Shown one piece after another: positions 1 through 10,000 of a DNA stretch of 39,024 bases (position 1 is the first letter of the stretch; every line of letters begins with the position of its first letter). Source of the DNA: Chloroflexota bacterium (GTDB taxonomy: Bacteria > Chloroflexota > Chloroflexia > Chloroheliales > Chloroheliaceae); NCBI GenBank assembly GCA_902812345.1, contig CADDZM010000009.1:1-39024 (forward strand), written 5' to 3'. Both the position numbers and the translations under genes were made by a program. The notes under the pieces were generated by a model, which was given only the letters and a program-made list of their open reading frames with translations, was not told the origin of the DNA and did no database searches.

Positions 1-45
1 CGAAGCCGTCGCAGTCGAAGCCGTCGCAGTCGTAGCCGAAGCGGT
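1..45 (-). repeat. Short 15-bp direct repeats coding for a Ser/Ala/Thr linker
   Basis: The first bases repeat tcgaagccgtcgcag-like units. In the frame of the surface protein they read TATAS-type pentapeptides. It is coding low-complexity sequence at the window edge, typical of linkers between extracellular domains, and prone to length variation. Confidence 0.7.
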
Positions 46-3000
46 TGAAGAAGGAACCGCCGTGGCGGTGGGCGTTGCCCCCACCGTTGCAGTTGTGCTG
101 TAACTACCTACTTTACCTTTGGTCGGGACGGTGGCGTAGGCAATATAGCTGTTGGGCGCAATATTCGGGTCGCCGGAGTCAATCACAAAACTGACCCCCG
201 CCTGGAGCTTGACGCTGCGCTGCTGGTCCGGGAAATCCGGGTCAGTAGGCAGATTCAAGGTTCGGACGTACCAGGTTCTTTGTAAAGAATAAGTCGTTGT
301 AGCGGCTGGTAGGCGTGGTAAAACTACATCCGTTCCAGTTATCGGGGTGGAAGTGTTTCCCACAATATACTGGGTGTCGATTGAAACTCCTGAGCCGGTC
401 CTAAAGTCTGTATTATTTACCGCGTTCGGTACCTTATATATATTCAAATTTAAGTTGCGGCTATCCTCGTCGGGATTCCTTGTACCATCCTGAATAGCTT
501 GCGAATAGGGGTCTTTCGGGCTATCGGGCTTGGAACATTGAGGATCAGCACTGTTGCCGTGACTTACCTGCTCACAGGGCCACATTGGTCCCCAAACCAC
601 CACAATACCCAGCTTGCCGTCCACGTGCGCTTTGGCGGTAGGGTCAAGGGCGCTCCCGGTGTTGCCGCTCCAGTCCGAACAACTGGGGTCGCCTGCGTTG
701 TTAGAGTCAGATGGCACGGCGCTGCACATCTGTACCGACAGCGACATATTCAGGTGATTGGTGCCCAGGGCGTTTAGCAACGCAGCAGCCTGCGTCTGCT
801 GGTTCTGTTGTACGCCAGCATCCGGGGTCGGCCAGTAGACGCTCGATTTCCATGAGCCGTCCGCACTGGTTGTCACGTCCCGGGTATTAAGGACAACCGC
901 TTTTGTAATGTCGGGCGTGGCGCCGGAAGTTGCCGGGGTCGGGTAGGCGATATACCGCACCGCTTTGATAGCCGTCCCGCCAATCACTTTCGTGTAGGCA
1001 TCGAAGGTCGAGTTAAAGTAGTGCGTGGTGAAGTTTAAAATCCCCTTGTTAACGTTTGTGTCACTGGAAAGCGGGTCGGGGTCGTACCTTATTCCGGCCA
1101 GGGTCATGTTATCTAAGTGATTAAAGCTGCCGGGAAGGGTAAGCGGCAAGCAGCCTGAATCATCGTCGGCATCGGTATTACAAAGCTGCCAGTAGAGGCT
1201 GATACCGGCCTGGGGCAGGATTTTTGGCAGGTCGGTTGCGTGGTTCCAGTTTAACTGGAAATTACTGGCGAGCAGCCCTACTTTCGGAGCCAAAGAACCC
1301 GCCGCTGAAATCGGTACGTTTGTCTGCGGAGCGGTGTTGGGCGGCGCGGTAGACCCCAGGTTATACGATACATTGTAGTAAGCCCGCCGGACCAGCCCGG
1401 TTGTCGAGAAATTACTCAGGCTTATCCCGGTGGTGGTGCTAATCATGGTCGTATTGGTCTTGAAGGCATCCGCGGTTCCCCCAACCGAACTGGTGGGCGC
1501 AACAACATTTGTGGTGTTTGAGCCGCGCATGTTCACATCAAAAGTTATGAACTTTATCGGCTCAACCTTAATTTTACCCGTTTCGGTAATCGTGGTAACA
1601 CCCTGCCAGACCGGCATCCCCACCAGGTTAAAGTCAGGTACAATGGCCCCACTTGCGTCATTAGGGTTTGCCAGGCCAGTGAGGTCGCTCAGGTTCAGCG
1701 AAATGCTGCTAACCGCCTGCCCGTTGGAAACGGAGGTATTAGCCAGGTCTTTGGTAAAACCGGCGTTACCACGGCCGTTTATCCCCTGCAACTGCCACTT
1801 AATCGAGCTAATCTTAGTGTCGGTAACGACCGCCGTAATCGGGAAGATTACAGCCGTGCCGGTTATAATCGGAGTGCTGTAAGGGATGGGCAGAATTTTA
1901 TCCCCGTCCTGGTTATAAGGAAGGCCGTTATTTATCGAAACGCTGGCGATACCGGGCGCAGCTTTCGTCAGGTTGGTAAACGCAAAGGTTGGCGTGGTGC
2001 AACCGCTATCCAGGGTACCGTTCCAGCACAACTTGTAGGCCAGCGAAATGCCGCTTTGCGGCGGAATATTCGAAGTATCCCAGTTGTAGGGGAAAGGCGG
2101 AGTCGTAGCCGGTTGCCCGGCCTGGACTGCCCCAACCGACATGGTTTTAGAATAGGTGCCCGAAGTCACAAACCGGCTATCATTGTAAGCCGCGATAAAC
2201 TGCAGGTCGCCGACGTTTCGCCCGGACACAACCCCGGTCAAAGCTACCTGGGCCGGGAGCGGGTTTGGCTGCAACTGGTCCTGGGTCGGGGCCAGCGCCA
2301 GGGTGCTGGCCGGAATCTGGAAGGGCGATGGGGTAGCGGAGGCCAGGTCGCTGCAATAGTTACTGGTGTTACAGGCCACCAGTTTAAAGTTTATCGTCTG
2401 GTTTGGCGCGAGGCCCAGGGCAACCGAGTCGAAAGGCACCGTGAAATTATTGGCGCTGGTCGCTTCGGTGGTCAGGGGCAGGTAATCTACCACCTGTCCG
2501 GTGAAGTGGGTATAGCTCAGGTAAATTTTGATAGACGAAGCCCGGCCCAGCGGGGTAGCTGTCACTATCAGGTTAACCGGTTTGGAAAAATCGGCCGGTT
2601 TGGGGTCAGCAAAGGCCGGGACTATCGGAGGAATAGTGCCGGGCAAAGGAACCGCGACCGGGTAGCAATAACTGCCGTCTTTGTTGCCGTCCCAGCAGAC
2701 TTTTGGCACAAAGTTAATAGTCTGGGGCGGCAAATTGGTAGTATCAATATTAGCCGACCAGATAGCGGTCCCGTTAGTCGGGGCGGAGAGCGTCGCCGGA
2801 GCCTCTATCTTGACGGCAGGTTGTCCGAAGGTCTGGATTACCATGTAATCCACCCAGACAGTCGCCCCAGGGTTATTCAACTTGCTGACCGTGCCGCCCA
2901 GGGCAACCTGAAGCGGTAAACTTTTGGTGTCAGCGTCGGATAAGGCCGTCGCCACAATCGCGGGCGGTTCCACGGTTAAGGTCGCCGGGGTAATTGAAGT

Positions 3001-6000
3001 CGGGGCCGTACAGGTCGCCGGGTTATCTTCGCCGGTCCAGCAGACCAGGGCGTTGAGCTTAACCGGGCTGCCGGTGGGTTGAGGCGGGATAGACGAAGTA
3101 TCCCAGCTTACTTTGAACTGGTTCGCCGCCGTGGCCTTTTCGGTGATAGTAATTGGCCCGGCGTCAGCGTTGTTTTGCTTGAAGGTGTAGCTGTAGGTAA
3201 TATGGTTCAGCGGACCGCCGCCGACCGCCGCGTTTACCGAAACCGTGCCGCTCAGGCTGGCGTTATTCGGGTCGAGGGTAATAGCTGCCGTCGGTTTAGG
3301 AATACTCAGACCGGTGAGGCCGGGGTCAACCTTGAAGCAGTTGCTATCGTCGGCGCTCCAGCACAACCGGGCATATATTTCGATACCTTCCTGGGGCGGC
3401 AGGCCGGATACATCCCAGTTATAAGTCCAGGCGTTACTGGAGTTGACCTGGCCGGCCAGCGCCCGTTCTTCCGCCGTACCGCCGACTTTATCGAGGTATT
3501 TCGCGCTCAAATTAATATGGTTCGGCTTTCCGGCCCCGGTAGTGGTTACGGCCAGCTTGACCGCGACCGTGTTGCTAATTGGTCCGGCCGCCGGAGCGGT
3601 GAAAGCGACTGTTGGGTTCGGTTGCGGCGCGACTGTAAACGGAATTTGCAAAGTGTTTCCACTGTATACCACGTTAAAAGCGCCCTGGACAGGCTGGCCA
3701 GTGTAGTTAAGGGAAGCCAGTTGCACCTGGAAAGGCAGGGCCGCGCCCGCCGGAATTGTCCCGGTCAGGGCCGAGAATTTGAGGTAGGCGGCGGTAGCCC
3801 CGGCCGGAGGCTGAATGGTAAAGTTAACCGGCGCGCCCCCGGCATTGCTCAGGTTTATCGGGACGATTGTGCTGTCCATGGTAGCATCGAAAGCCAGTTG
3901 GTTCGGGGCTGCTACCAGCAGGGCCGGCGCTACCGCCGCAGTTGTAACGGGCGGAGTAGTCGGGGCTGCGGCGCCTCCCCCGGCCGCGCTTCCACCACCA
4001 CTGGCAGCCCCACCCGCGGCGCTATCGCCTCCGCCGCCGCCGCCGGCGGCGGCGCCATTTCCGCCGTTAGCGACTTCAGCCGGGGGCGTGGTCACAATCG
4101 GGGTGGGCGCTGTCGTAACCGTGGCCGCTCCATTCGCACCAGCACCAATGTCTGCGTTCGCCAGGACTATCTGGAACTTCCATTCTTGCTGCTGTGAAAC
4201 GTTACCAGCGCCGTCGGTTGCCCGGTACAGGATGTCGTAATTGCCCGCATCGGTAAATATTTTTGGTTTTGGGTTGACATCGTTAGTATATGGTTGAGGC
4301 GAGCCGCCATTTACGGTATATTCAATAATTGCGATTCCGCTTAAATTGTCGGTGGCTTTGAGTTGCAAAGTCACATTACCGTGGGCGATTTGCGCCCCAT
4401 CGGGCGAAAGGTTGCTTTCAAAAGCGCCCACCGGAATACGGCTGAGGGTCGGCGGCGTCTGGTCTACCACAAAATTAGTGGTCAGGCGCTGGTTGGTGGC
4501 GTTATCGCCGGGCGAATCAATTACAAGCTGGTAAGCGCCTTCGCCGGTCACCTGTTGGCCGTTTGTAACCACCTGGGAAGTGCTGTTCTGGCCTGGCTGG
4601 TTGCCGGTTTGCTCAGAAAGAGGGGTGGTCGTTCCGGTCGTGGTAGGCGTTAAACTGCTCGCAAACTGGTTAAGGGTCACGGTAGTCCGTTCGGTACCGC
4701 CGGTAAAGGCAATATTGACCGGCTGGTTGTAGGCGTGGCCGTCCTCCGGGCTGGTTTGTTTCAGGACAAAGTTAGGGTTGGTATCGCTGATTGCCCCGAC
4801 ACGAGGCTTGCAGATAGGCGGGTTAGCTCCTTTGAAGGAGACCAGCCATTGGAGTTGATAACCCCGGCTGATGAAGTAGGCCAGCGATTTATTATTGGTG
4901 CCGTCCCAGGGGTCGTTAACCCGGTAGGTCGAGGCGACGCTATCGTAACCGCCCAGGACTACCACAAAGTGGGTTCCGGTCTGACCTCCCAGCAGGCCGA
5001 CCACAGCCGGTTGGCCCTGGTTGAGCGTTTCGTTAAGGCCGTCCCAGCTAAAGTAATCGCGCTGAGCGCCCGCAACCGTACCGTCGCTACACTGGGCGGC
5101 TGGAATATTCCAGTTTATCGGGTTGGAGTCCGAACCCATACATGCGTTAAGCTCGTTCGGGTCGGTATTGACCTTGAAATAGTTGAGCATCATAGCGGCC
5201 GAGGTCAGGGCACAACCGGAAGCGCCAATGGTGTCGTTCTCGTTTTCGCTGCGGCCTTTCATTTGCAGGTCGCGCCAGAGCGGGTCGTTCTGGCTGAAAG
5301 TTTTAACGCCGCAGGCGCTGTCGGGAAGCGGGGCCAGCGGTGGCGCGGTCAGGTTAGCCGGGTTGGCAGCGAAAGCTTTGTCCTGCCCGGCCGCGACGGG
5401 GGGCGGCTTGCTGACAGTCTTGGAAGTCTTGTCGGCCAGGTTTACTTCAAGCTGAGAGCCGGACCCGGCGGAGGCCAACACCACGCGGGTATTGTCCGTC
5501 GAGAAGCAGAGCGGCCCGGCCACACCGGGGTCGCCGTAGAACTGGTCGGGGCTCATCTGGCTTATCGGGACGGTAGTGACCTTTTTATCGTTCAGACTGA
5601 CGGTATTAAAATCGAGTTGCGCCCCGTTCCGCACCACGTAGCCAAGCATGGTGCCATCCTGCGACCAGATAGGATGAGTCGGCCAGAATCCGGCCGGTAT
5701 CCCGGCTATGCGCTGCTTGGCGGAAGAATTTAAGTTTACCACCCAGAGTACCGTGTCGTCGAGGGCCTCGTTAGCGGCGGTAACATAAGCCAGTTGCTTG
5801 CCGTCCGGCGAAACCGAAAGCAAGCTCGAATAGATACCGGGCAGCCGTTCTGCCGGCTCCTGTTGCACTTTGCGGGTAGTGCCGCTATCGGCATCGGTCA
5901 GGTAAATATCGGTATTGATGCCCCCCATGCGTAAGGTGGCAGTCTGGGCCGTATTGGTGATGACGCAACGAGCAACTTGCTGGGTGGCAACCGTGGTGTT

Positions 6001-6771
6001 AGAGGGGCGCGGCCATAGAATAAAGGTGAGAACTCCGGCCACAATTAAGAGCGGCAGCAAGATTGAGAGGATTAACAGGAGCGGCGAGGCTAGAATCTTC
6101 GCCAGTAAAGGAAGCGCAGGTGTCTGGACCATGACACCGTTGACCTGCCCGGGCGCGTTTTCAGCCCCGACCATAAAGTCGTACCGTTTGGCGGGCCGGA
6201 TGCGGTTCCGTTTAGCCGGTTCCAGTTCGATTACGCTGATAGCCTGGCCGCGCGGCGGCACTTCGACAACCGGCGGAATAATTCTTAACCGGGTGCTGGG
6301 CAGGCTGGGGCGACCGTAAAGTTTAAGGGTCTGGGGCAAATCGAGCGGGTTGCCAATTTGCAACTGGAACCGGGCCCATTTGTGTTTGGTCTGGACGCTT
6401 TCCTGGAGCAGTTGGAACTCCGGCCCTACCGTTTGTAACTGGTTTACTACCAGCACCAGTTGGGCAGTGGCGCTTGCCTCCAGTTCACCGGCGTTCCTGA
6501 TTTCAATGGTGGGGGAATATGAGCCGGGCAGGGCCGTCGGCGGCAGCGAAACTTGCAGATTGACCGTGCCTTCGTTACCCGGCGCGTCCGGGTAGAGCAG
6601 CAATTCGTTCTGGTCAAATAAAAGCCAGCCGGGGTCAATATTGCCCACGCTTAATTCGAGCCGTTCTACTCCCCGGCCGTTATTTACGATGGTTACAGCC
6701 AGGACAGTCCCTTCACCGGGTGACAGTTGGACGACGTTACTGGATAATCGAATATTGATATTCTGGCTCAC
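1..6771 (-). CDS. Giant membrane-anchored surface protein with propeller-like, C39 peptidase and Ig-like modules (partial, C-terminus off window)
   Basis: The frame is open from a GTG at 6771-6769 to the left edge (2257 codons, no stop). GGAGAG sits 4 nt upstream of this GTG. An in-frame GTG four codons upstream lies just after a TAA, but the 6771 start aligns best with the paralogue at 7013-19885. Residues 1-220 hold two Ig-like (NEW3-like) domains with no signal peptide. A hydrophobic segment lies at about 222-252, followed by a beta-propeller-like region with the motif SVSPDGKQLAYV. A papain-like C39_2 domain spans about 480-660, with Cys520 (GASGCALTSAA), His601 (GTHFVVVLGG) and Asp620 (VNDPWDG) as the likely triad. 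Next come an OmpL47-like Ig domain, a Gly/Ala-rich linker, and repeated Ig-like modules each containing LCW. The visible end is a Thr/Ala/Ser linker. The likely topology is N-in, C-out. I infer a surface adhesin/protease; the substrate is unknown. Confidence 0.85.
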   Translation of the reverse strand, partial: MSQNINIRLSSNVVQLSPGEGTVLAVTIVNNGRGVERLELSVGNIDPGWLLFDQNELLLYPDAPGNEGTVNLQVSLPPTALPGSYSPTIEIRNAGELEASATAQLVLVVNQLQTVGPEFQLLQESVQTKHKWARFQLQIGNPLDLPQTLKLYGRPSLPSTRLRIIPPVVEVPPRGQAISVIELEPAKRNRIRPAKRYDFMVGAENAPGQVNGVMVQTPALPLLAKILASPLLLILSILLPLLIVAGVLTFILWPRPSNTTVATQQVARCVITNTAQTATLRMGGINTDIYLTDADSGTTRKVQQEPAERLPGIYSSLLSVSPDGKQLAYVTAANEALDDTVLWVVNLNSSAKQRIAGIPAGFWPTHPIWSQDGTMLGYVVRNGAQLDFNTVSLNDKKVTTVPISQMSPDQFYGDPGVAGPLCFSTDNTRVVLASAGSGSQLEVNLADKTSKTVSKPPPVAAGQDKAFAANPANLTAPPLAPLPDSACGVKTFSQNDPLWRDLQMKGRSENENDTIGASGCALTSAAMMLNYFKVNTDPNELNACMGSDSNPINWNIPAAQCSDGTVAGAQRDYFSWDGLNETLNQGQPAVVGLLGGQTGTHFVVVLGGYDSVASTYRVNDPWDGTNNKSLAYFISRGYQLQWLVSFKGANPPICKPRVGAISDTNPNFVLKQTSPEDGHAYNQPVNIAFTGGTERTTVTLNQFASSLTPTTTGTTTPLSEQTGNQPGQNSTSQVVTNGQQVTGEGAYQLVIDSPGDNATNQRLTTNFVVDQTPPTLSRIPVGAFESNLSPDGAQIAHGNVTLQLKATDNLSGIAIIEYTVNGGSPQPYTNDVNPKPKIFTDAGNYDILYRATDGAGNVSQQQEWKFQIVLANADIGAGANGAATVTTAPTPIVTTPPAEVANGGNGAAAGGGGGGDSAAGGAASGGGSAAGGGAAAPTTPPVTTAAVAPALLVAAPNQLAFDATMDSTIVPINLSNAGGAPVNFTIQPPAGATAAYLKFSALTGTIPAGAALPFQVQLASLNYTGQPVQGAFNVVYSGNTLQIPFTVAPQPNPTVAFTAPAAGPISNTVAVKLAVTTTGAGKPNHINLSAKYLDKVGGTAEERALAGQVNSSNAWTYNWDVSGLPPQEGIEIYARLCWSADDSNCFKVDPGLTGLSIPKPTAAITLDPNNASLSGTVSVNAAVGGGPLNHITYSYTFKQNNADAGPITITEKATAANQFKVSWDTSSIPPQPTGSPVKLNALVCWTGEDNPATCTAPTSITPATLTVEPPAIVATALSDADTKSLPLQVALGGTVSKLNNPGATVWVDYMVIQTFGQPAVKIEAPATLSAPTNGTAIWSANIDTTNLPPQTINFVPKVCWDGNKDGSYCYPVAVPLPGTIPPIVPAFADPKPADFSKPVNLIVTATPLGRASSIKIYLSYTHFTGQVVDYLPLTTEATSANNFTVPFDSVALGLAPNQTINFKLVACNTSNYCSDLASATPSPFQIPASTLALAPTQDQLQPNPLPAQVALTGVVSGRNVGDLQFIAAYNDSRFVTSGTYSKTMSVGAVQAGQPATTPPFPYNWDTSNIPPQSGISLAYKLCWNGTLDSGCTTPTFAFTNLTKAAPGIASVSINNGLPYNQDGDKILPIPYSTPIITGTAVIFPITAVVTDTKISSIKWQLQGINGRGNAGFTKDLANTSVSNGQAVSSISLNLSDLTGLANPNDASGAIVPDFNLVGMPVWQGVTTITETGKIKVEPIKFITFDVNMRGSNTTNVVAPTSSVGGTADAFKTNTTMISTTTGISLSNFSTTGLVRRAYYNVSYNLGSTAPPNTAPQTNVPISAAGSLAPKVGLLASNFQLNWNHATDLPKILPQAGISLYWQLCNTDADDDSGCLPLTLPGSFNHLDNMTLAGIRYDPDPLSSDTNVNKGILNFTTHYFNSTFDAYTKVIGGTAIKAVRYIAYPTPATSGATPDITKAVVLNTRDVTTSADGSWKSSVYWPTPDAGVQQNQQTQAAALLNALGTNHLNMSLSVQMCSAVPSDSNNAGDPSCSDWSGNTGSALDPTAKAHVDGKLGIVVVWGPMWPCEQVSHGNSADPQCSKPDSPKDPYSQAIQDGTRNPDEDSRNLNLNIYKVPNAVNNTDFRTGSGVSIDTQYIVGNTSTPITGTDVVLPRLPAATTTYSLQRTWYVRTLNLPTDPDFPDQQRSVKLQAGVSFVIDSGDPNIAPNSYIAYATVPTKGKVGSYSTTATVGATPTATAVPSSTASATTATASTATAS

Positions 6772-6887
6772 AAAACTCTCCACAGCGTTTTAGGAACACG
6801 ATAAACCCCTAAACGGACCCTGGTACTTGCTCTTAAATACCCGGGCGGCGAAAGCGGGTATATTACCAGCCCTTAAAGCAGCAAACT

Positions 6888-6923
6888 AAAAAAATTGTTA
6901 AACCGCTAGAAAAATAACGGTTT
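6888..6923 (-). terminator. Candidate intrinsic terminator after the 4290-aa gene
   Basis: Read on the minus strand, AAACCG pairs with CGGTTT (6-bp stem, 12-nt loop), followed after AACAA by a run of seven T. The stem is short with only three G:C pairs, so termination is likely partial. It lies about 90 bp after the stop of the giant gene and upstream of the next gene in the same direction. Confidence 0.5.
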
Positions 6924-6952
6924 CTTCGCGTTTTCAATTAGATATGGATCTC

Positions 6953-6992
6953 GCTAAAGGTAGGATTAACTTTATTATACCCTGCCTTTAGC
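6953..6992. repeat. 12-bp inverted repeat at the 3' end of the giant gene
   Basis: GCTAAAGGTAGG (6953-6964) pairs with CCTGCCTTTAGC (6981-6992), with one G:U or C:A position depending on strand and a 16-nt loop. It sits about 20 bp beyond the stop of the 4290-aa gene. There is no T-run, so it is more likely an mRNA 3'-end stabiliser or protein-binding palindrome than a terminator. Confidence 0.55.
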
Positions 6993-7012
6993 TTAAAGCC
7001 TAGCCCCCAACC

Positions 7013-10000
7013 TTAAGTTGTAGCTTGGATATTAAAATCTATGACCGGCACATCACTTTTAGAAACGCCCGGCACAAGAACCTTAGCCCGCAGAATAAAG
7101 TTGTCCGGTAAGATTGCGCCGGCACCCCTGATTAAACTGACCCCGGTAGTCCCAGCAGGGCTGATTACGGCATAATCCGCATCGTTATCGCTGCCGGTCG
7201 TCGAGACCGTTTGAACCGCTTGCGAGTAATTGACCCCGGCTTTCCCGGAAACCGTTGCCATGCGGATGCCCAGGTATTTAGTCGGAGTTGCGTCACAGGC
7301 GCTGGGGTTGTTGAGGCACATGTACCCGTCAGTGGTGATACTGCCCGCTGCTGTTCCCGCCGTATTCATTACTGTAAATTGGACATTAAACCCATTCAGG
7401 ACAACCCCGGCATTATCGGTAACGGTCACGGTCATCGGTGTGCTTGGGTCGAGATTTGTCCCAGGGCTTTGGGCCATTTTTACCGTGTTTACAACATGTA
7501 TTGGGGTTGGGGTTGGCAGGGTTGCCGGAACGCCACCAATATTTATGGTTGCTTGCACATCGTAAGCCTGGGCTACCGTTGGGCTTGGTGTAGTGCCGGT
7601 TAAGCTGGTTACGGTTGCTTGAGCTACCCCACTGGGATCCGTGGACGCTGAACTTGTAATTGTCCCACAGGCGCTTCCTCCACAACCGGTCCCCGCGATT
7701 GTACTGAACGTAACAGGCACCCCGCTCGGTTTATAAGTACCAAACCCGGAAACCTGTACAGACAACGTACCACTTCCACCATTCATTACCGGGTGAGGTG
7801 GCGTAGCAGTTGTTGTAGCCGTCGGTGAAATCAACAGGGTGTTGGTTACCGGGATGTTATAAGCGCCGCCATTATTACTTACGGTGGTTGTACCGATTTT
7901 TGGAGTTACCCCTAAAGTCCACGCGCCGTATCCCGTACTATTGGAAGTTACGGTAACGGTTGAAGAACCGGTAATGCCGGTGGGTCCACCCGTCGCGGTG
8001 CCGTTGGCAGTGTTACCGGCGCCGCTTGTACCTGTAAAGGTCAGGTCAACCCCGCCAATATTGCCGTTTTTGCCTTTAGCCGTTATAACCACCGTATCAG
8101 TCCCGCCACCCGCTAACGGCGTCGGAGCAGTGTCATAGGCGATGGTTACGGTGTTGGTAAAGTTGGCGGTAGCGGTTTGGGTTGTCGGATTACCCACCAG
8201 GTTCGCTGTTATGGTATAAGGCCCGGCCTCGTTTCCGGTCGTCAGGGTGATGCTGGCATTACCCGAACTGTCCGTAGAAACCGGCGCAGTGCTGACCGTG
8301 GCCCGGCTTAAGTTGCTGGAGCTAAATACAACCGATGCGCCCTGGACCGCCTGGGAACTGTTGCCGGTTACTTTAACCGTGTAGGTGGTGGTGGCCCCGC
8401 CTGCCAGTGGGGTAGCGGTTCCTACAGAATCGGTCGCGATGGTTGCCGAAGTTTTAGCCGTAAAGCTTACTATCCCGGACCCAACATCAAGCGAAGTATT
8501 ATCGGTAGAGAATGCTTGCGCCCTCACGTTATAGGAACCCAGGCCGTTACTGGCCTTCAGTAAGGTCGTTACCGAGGTGCCGGAGCCGTCATCAAGCACC
8601 GTGGCATTATTAACGTTACCTTTAGTTGTATCATCCGTACTAAAGTTTACCGTTACGCCCGAAACCGGCACGCCGGGAGAACCTGCGCCCTTCACGATGG
8701 CCGTCACAATAGCGACTCCGCCGTTAGTCGCCGCACTGTTGGAAGCGGCCAGCAGATCCGCCGGTGACGGGTCCGACGAGATAGAAAGCGTTACCATATT
8801 GGTAATCGGGATAGTCGCCGAAGTGGTCGGGTTCCAGTTGCCGCCAAACTGGGCCGGGTCGAGCAACGCCTGCACGTTATAGCGGCCCGCTTTGGCCCTG
8901 GTGGATACATTGGTGCTGGCAACGCCAACATTGGGAGAAGCGCTTGATGTTGTAACCGTGACCGATGGCACCGGCGAAGAACTGGTTCCGAAATATGCAT
9001 AGCTGCTGGCTGCCGTGGGAACGGTGAATAGCACCGATGCGCCCACGATTGGGTTATTGTGGTAGCCGGTAACATTCGCCGAAATCGGCACGCTCGTGTT
9101 CCCGGCCAGCGGTGTTGCCGACGCAATCGTGCTGATAGTCGCTGTATTAACGATGGTTATATTCTGGGCAGGCGGTTGCTGTAACGGCGCCACGCCCGGC
9201 AGGTAAAGGTTACCGGTAAGCGTGTAGAAACCGACCTTGTTCGTGCTGGTAACGTCAAGCTTCGCTATACCACTTGCATCGGTATTAACCGTTGAGGTAA
9301 CAGGCAGCGTGCTCAGGCTGGCCGTGTCGTTCGAGGAGAACAGCACCGGTGCATTATTGACCAGCGCTCCGCTATTACCTGTAACAGTTATCGAAACCGG
9401 CACCAACTCGCCACCGGCCTGAATATCAACCAGCGAACTTGCCACCGAAAGGGAAGCCGTAGTGGTCCCGCCAATATTAAGGCTATTATTGGATATTTGA
9501 ACATTGTTGACCATCCCCACGGCTGCCACGTTGTAAATCCCGACTTCGCCGCCCGCGATAAGGGTAGCGGTAGCCTGCCCGTTGTTGGTGGGTGAGGTGG
9601 TGGCGGTAATGGCGTTACCGTTTACCGTACCACCGGCAAAAGTGCCCCGGTTTTTATTATCCGAAGTCACTCTTATATTGACACCGCTGATAGGTTTGGG
9701 GGTTGTCCCAAAGCCCGTAGCCGTGAAGACCAACCCGGCGGTCTGTCCCTGGATGGGTGTACCGCCGCTGTTTGTGCCACCGGCCAGCAGCAGGGTAGGT
9801 ACGGACGTATCGTAAGATATATTGACGCGGTTAACAACCGGGATAGTAGTTGTTACCACCGGGGCCGGACCCGGACTAAACTGGGCTGGGTCCAGGCTGG
9901 CTATCACATTATAGCTTCCGGCCACGTCCCCGGTTGTCAGGCCGGTCTGGGCTATACCAGTATTGGGAGTATTTATAGCCGAAGACGTTACTGTCCCCAT

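Larger units (their letters stand above)
6772..7012. other. Intergenic gap between the two giant surface-protein genes
   Basis: This 241-bp gap has no credible ORF. It holds an inverted repeat just 3' of the 4290-aa gene, a terminator-like hairpin with a T-run on the minus strand, and a perfect TATAAT on the minus strand (6979-6974) inside the loop of the first inverted repeat. No good -35 box stands 16-18 bp upstream of that TATAAT, so a promoter for the downstream gene is possible but weakly supported. Confidence 0.5.

Noticed and set aside
2056-4240. Long plus-strand reading frames (2056-2919, 3079-4197, 3815-4240)
   Set aside because: They lie opposite the open minus-strand surface-protein frame, have no ribosome sites and encode no recognisable domains; they are shadows of a low-complexity coding region.
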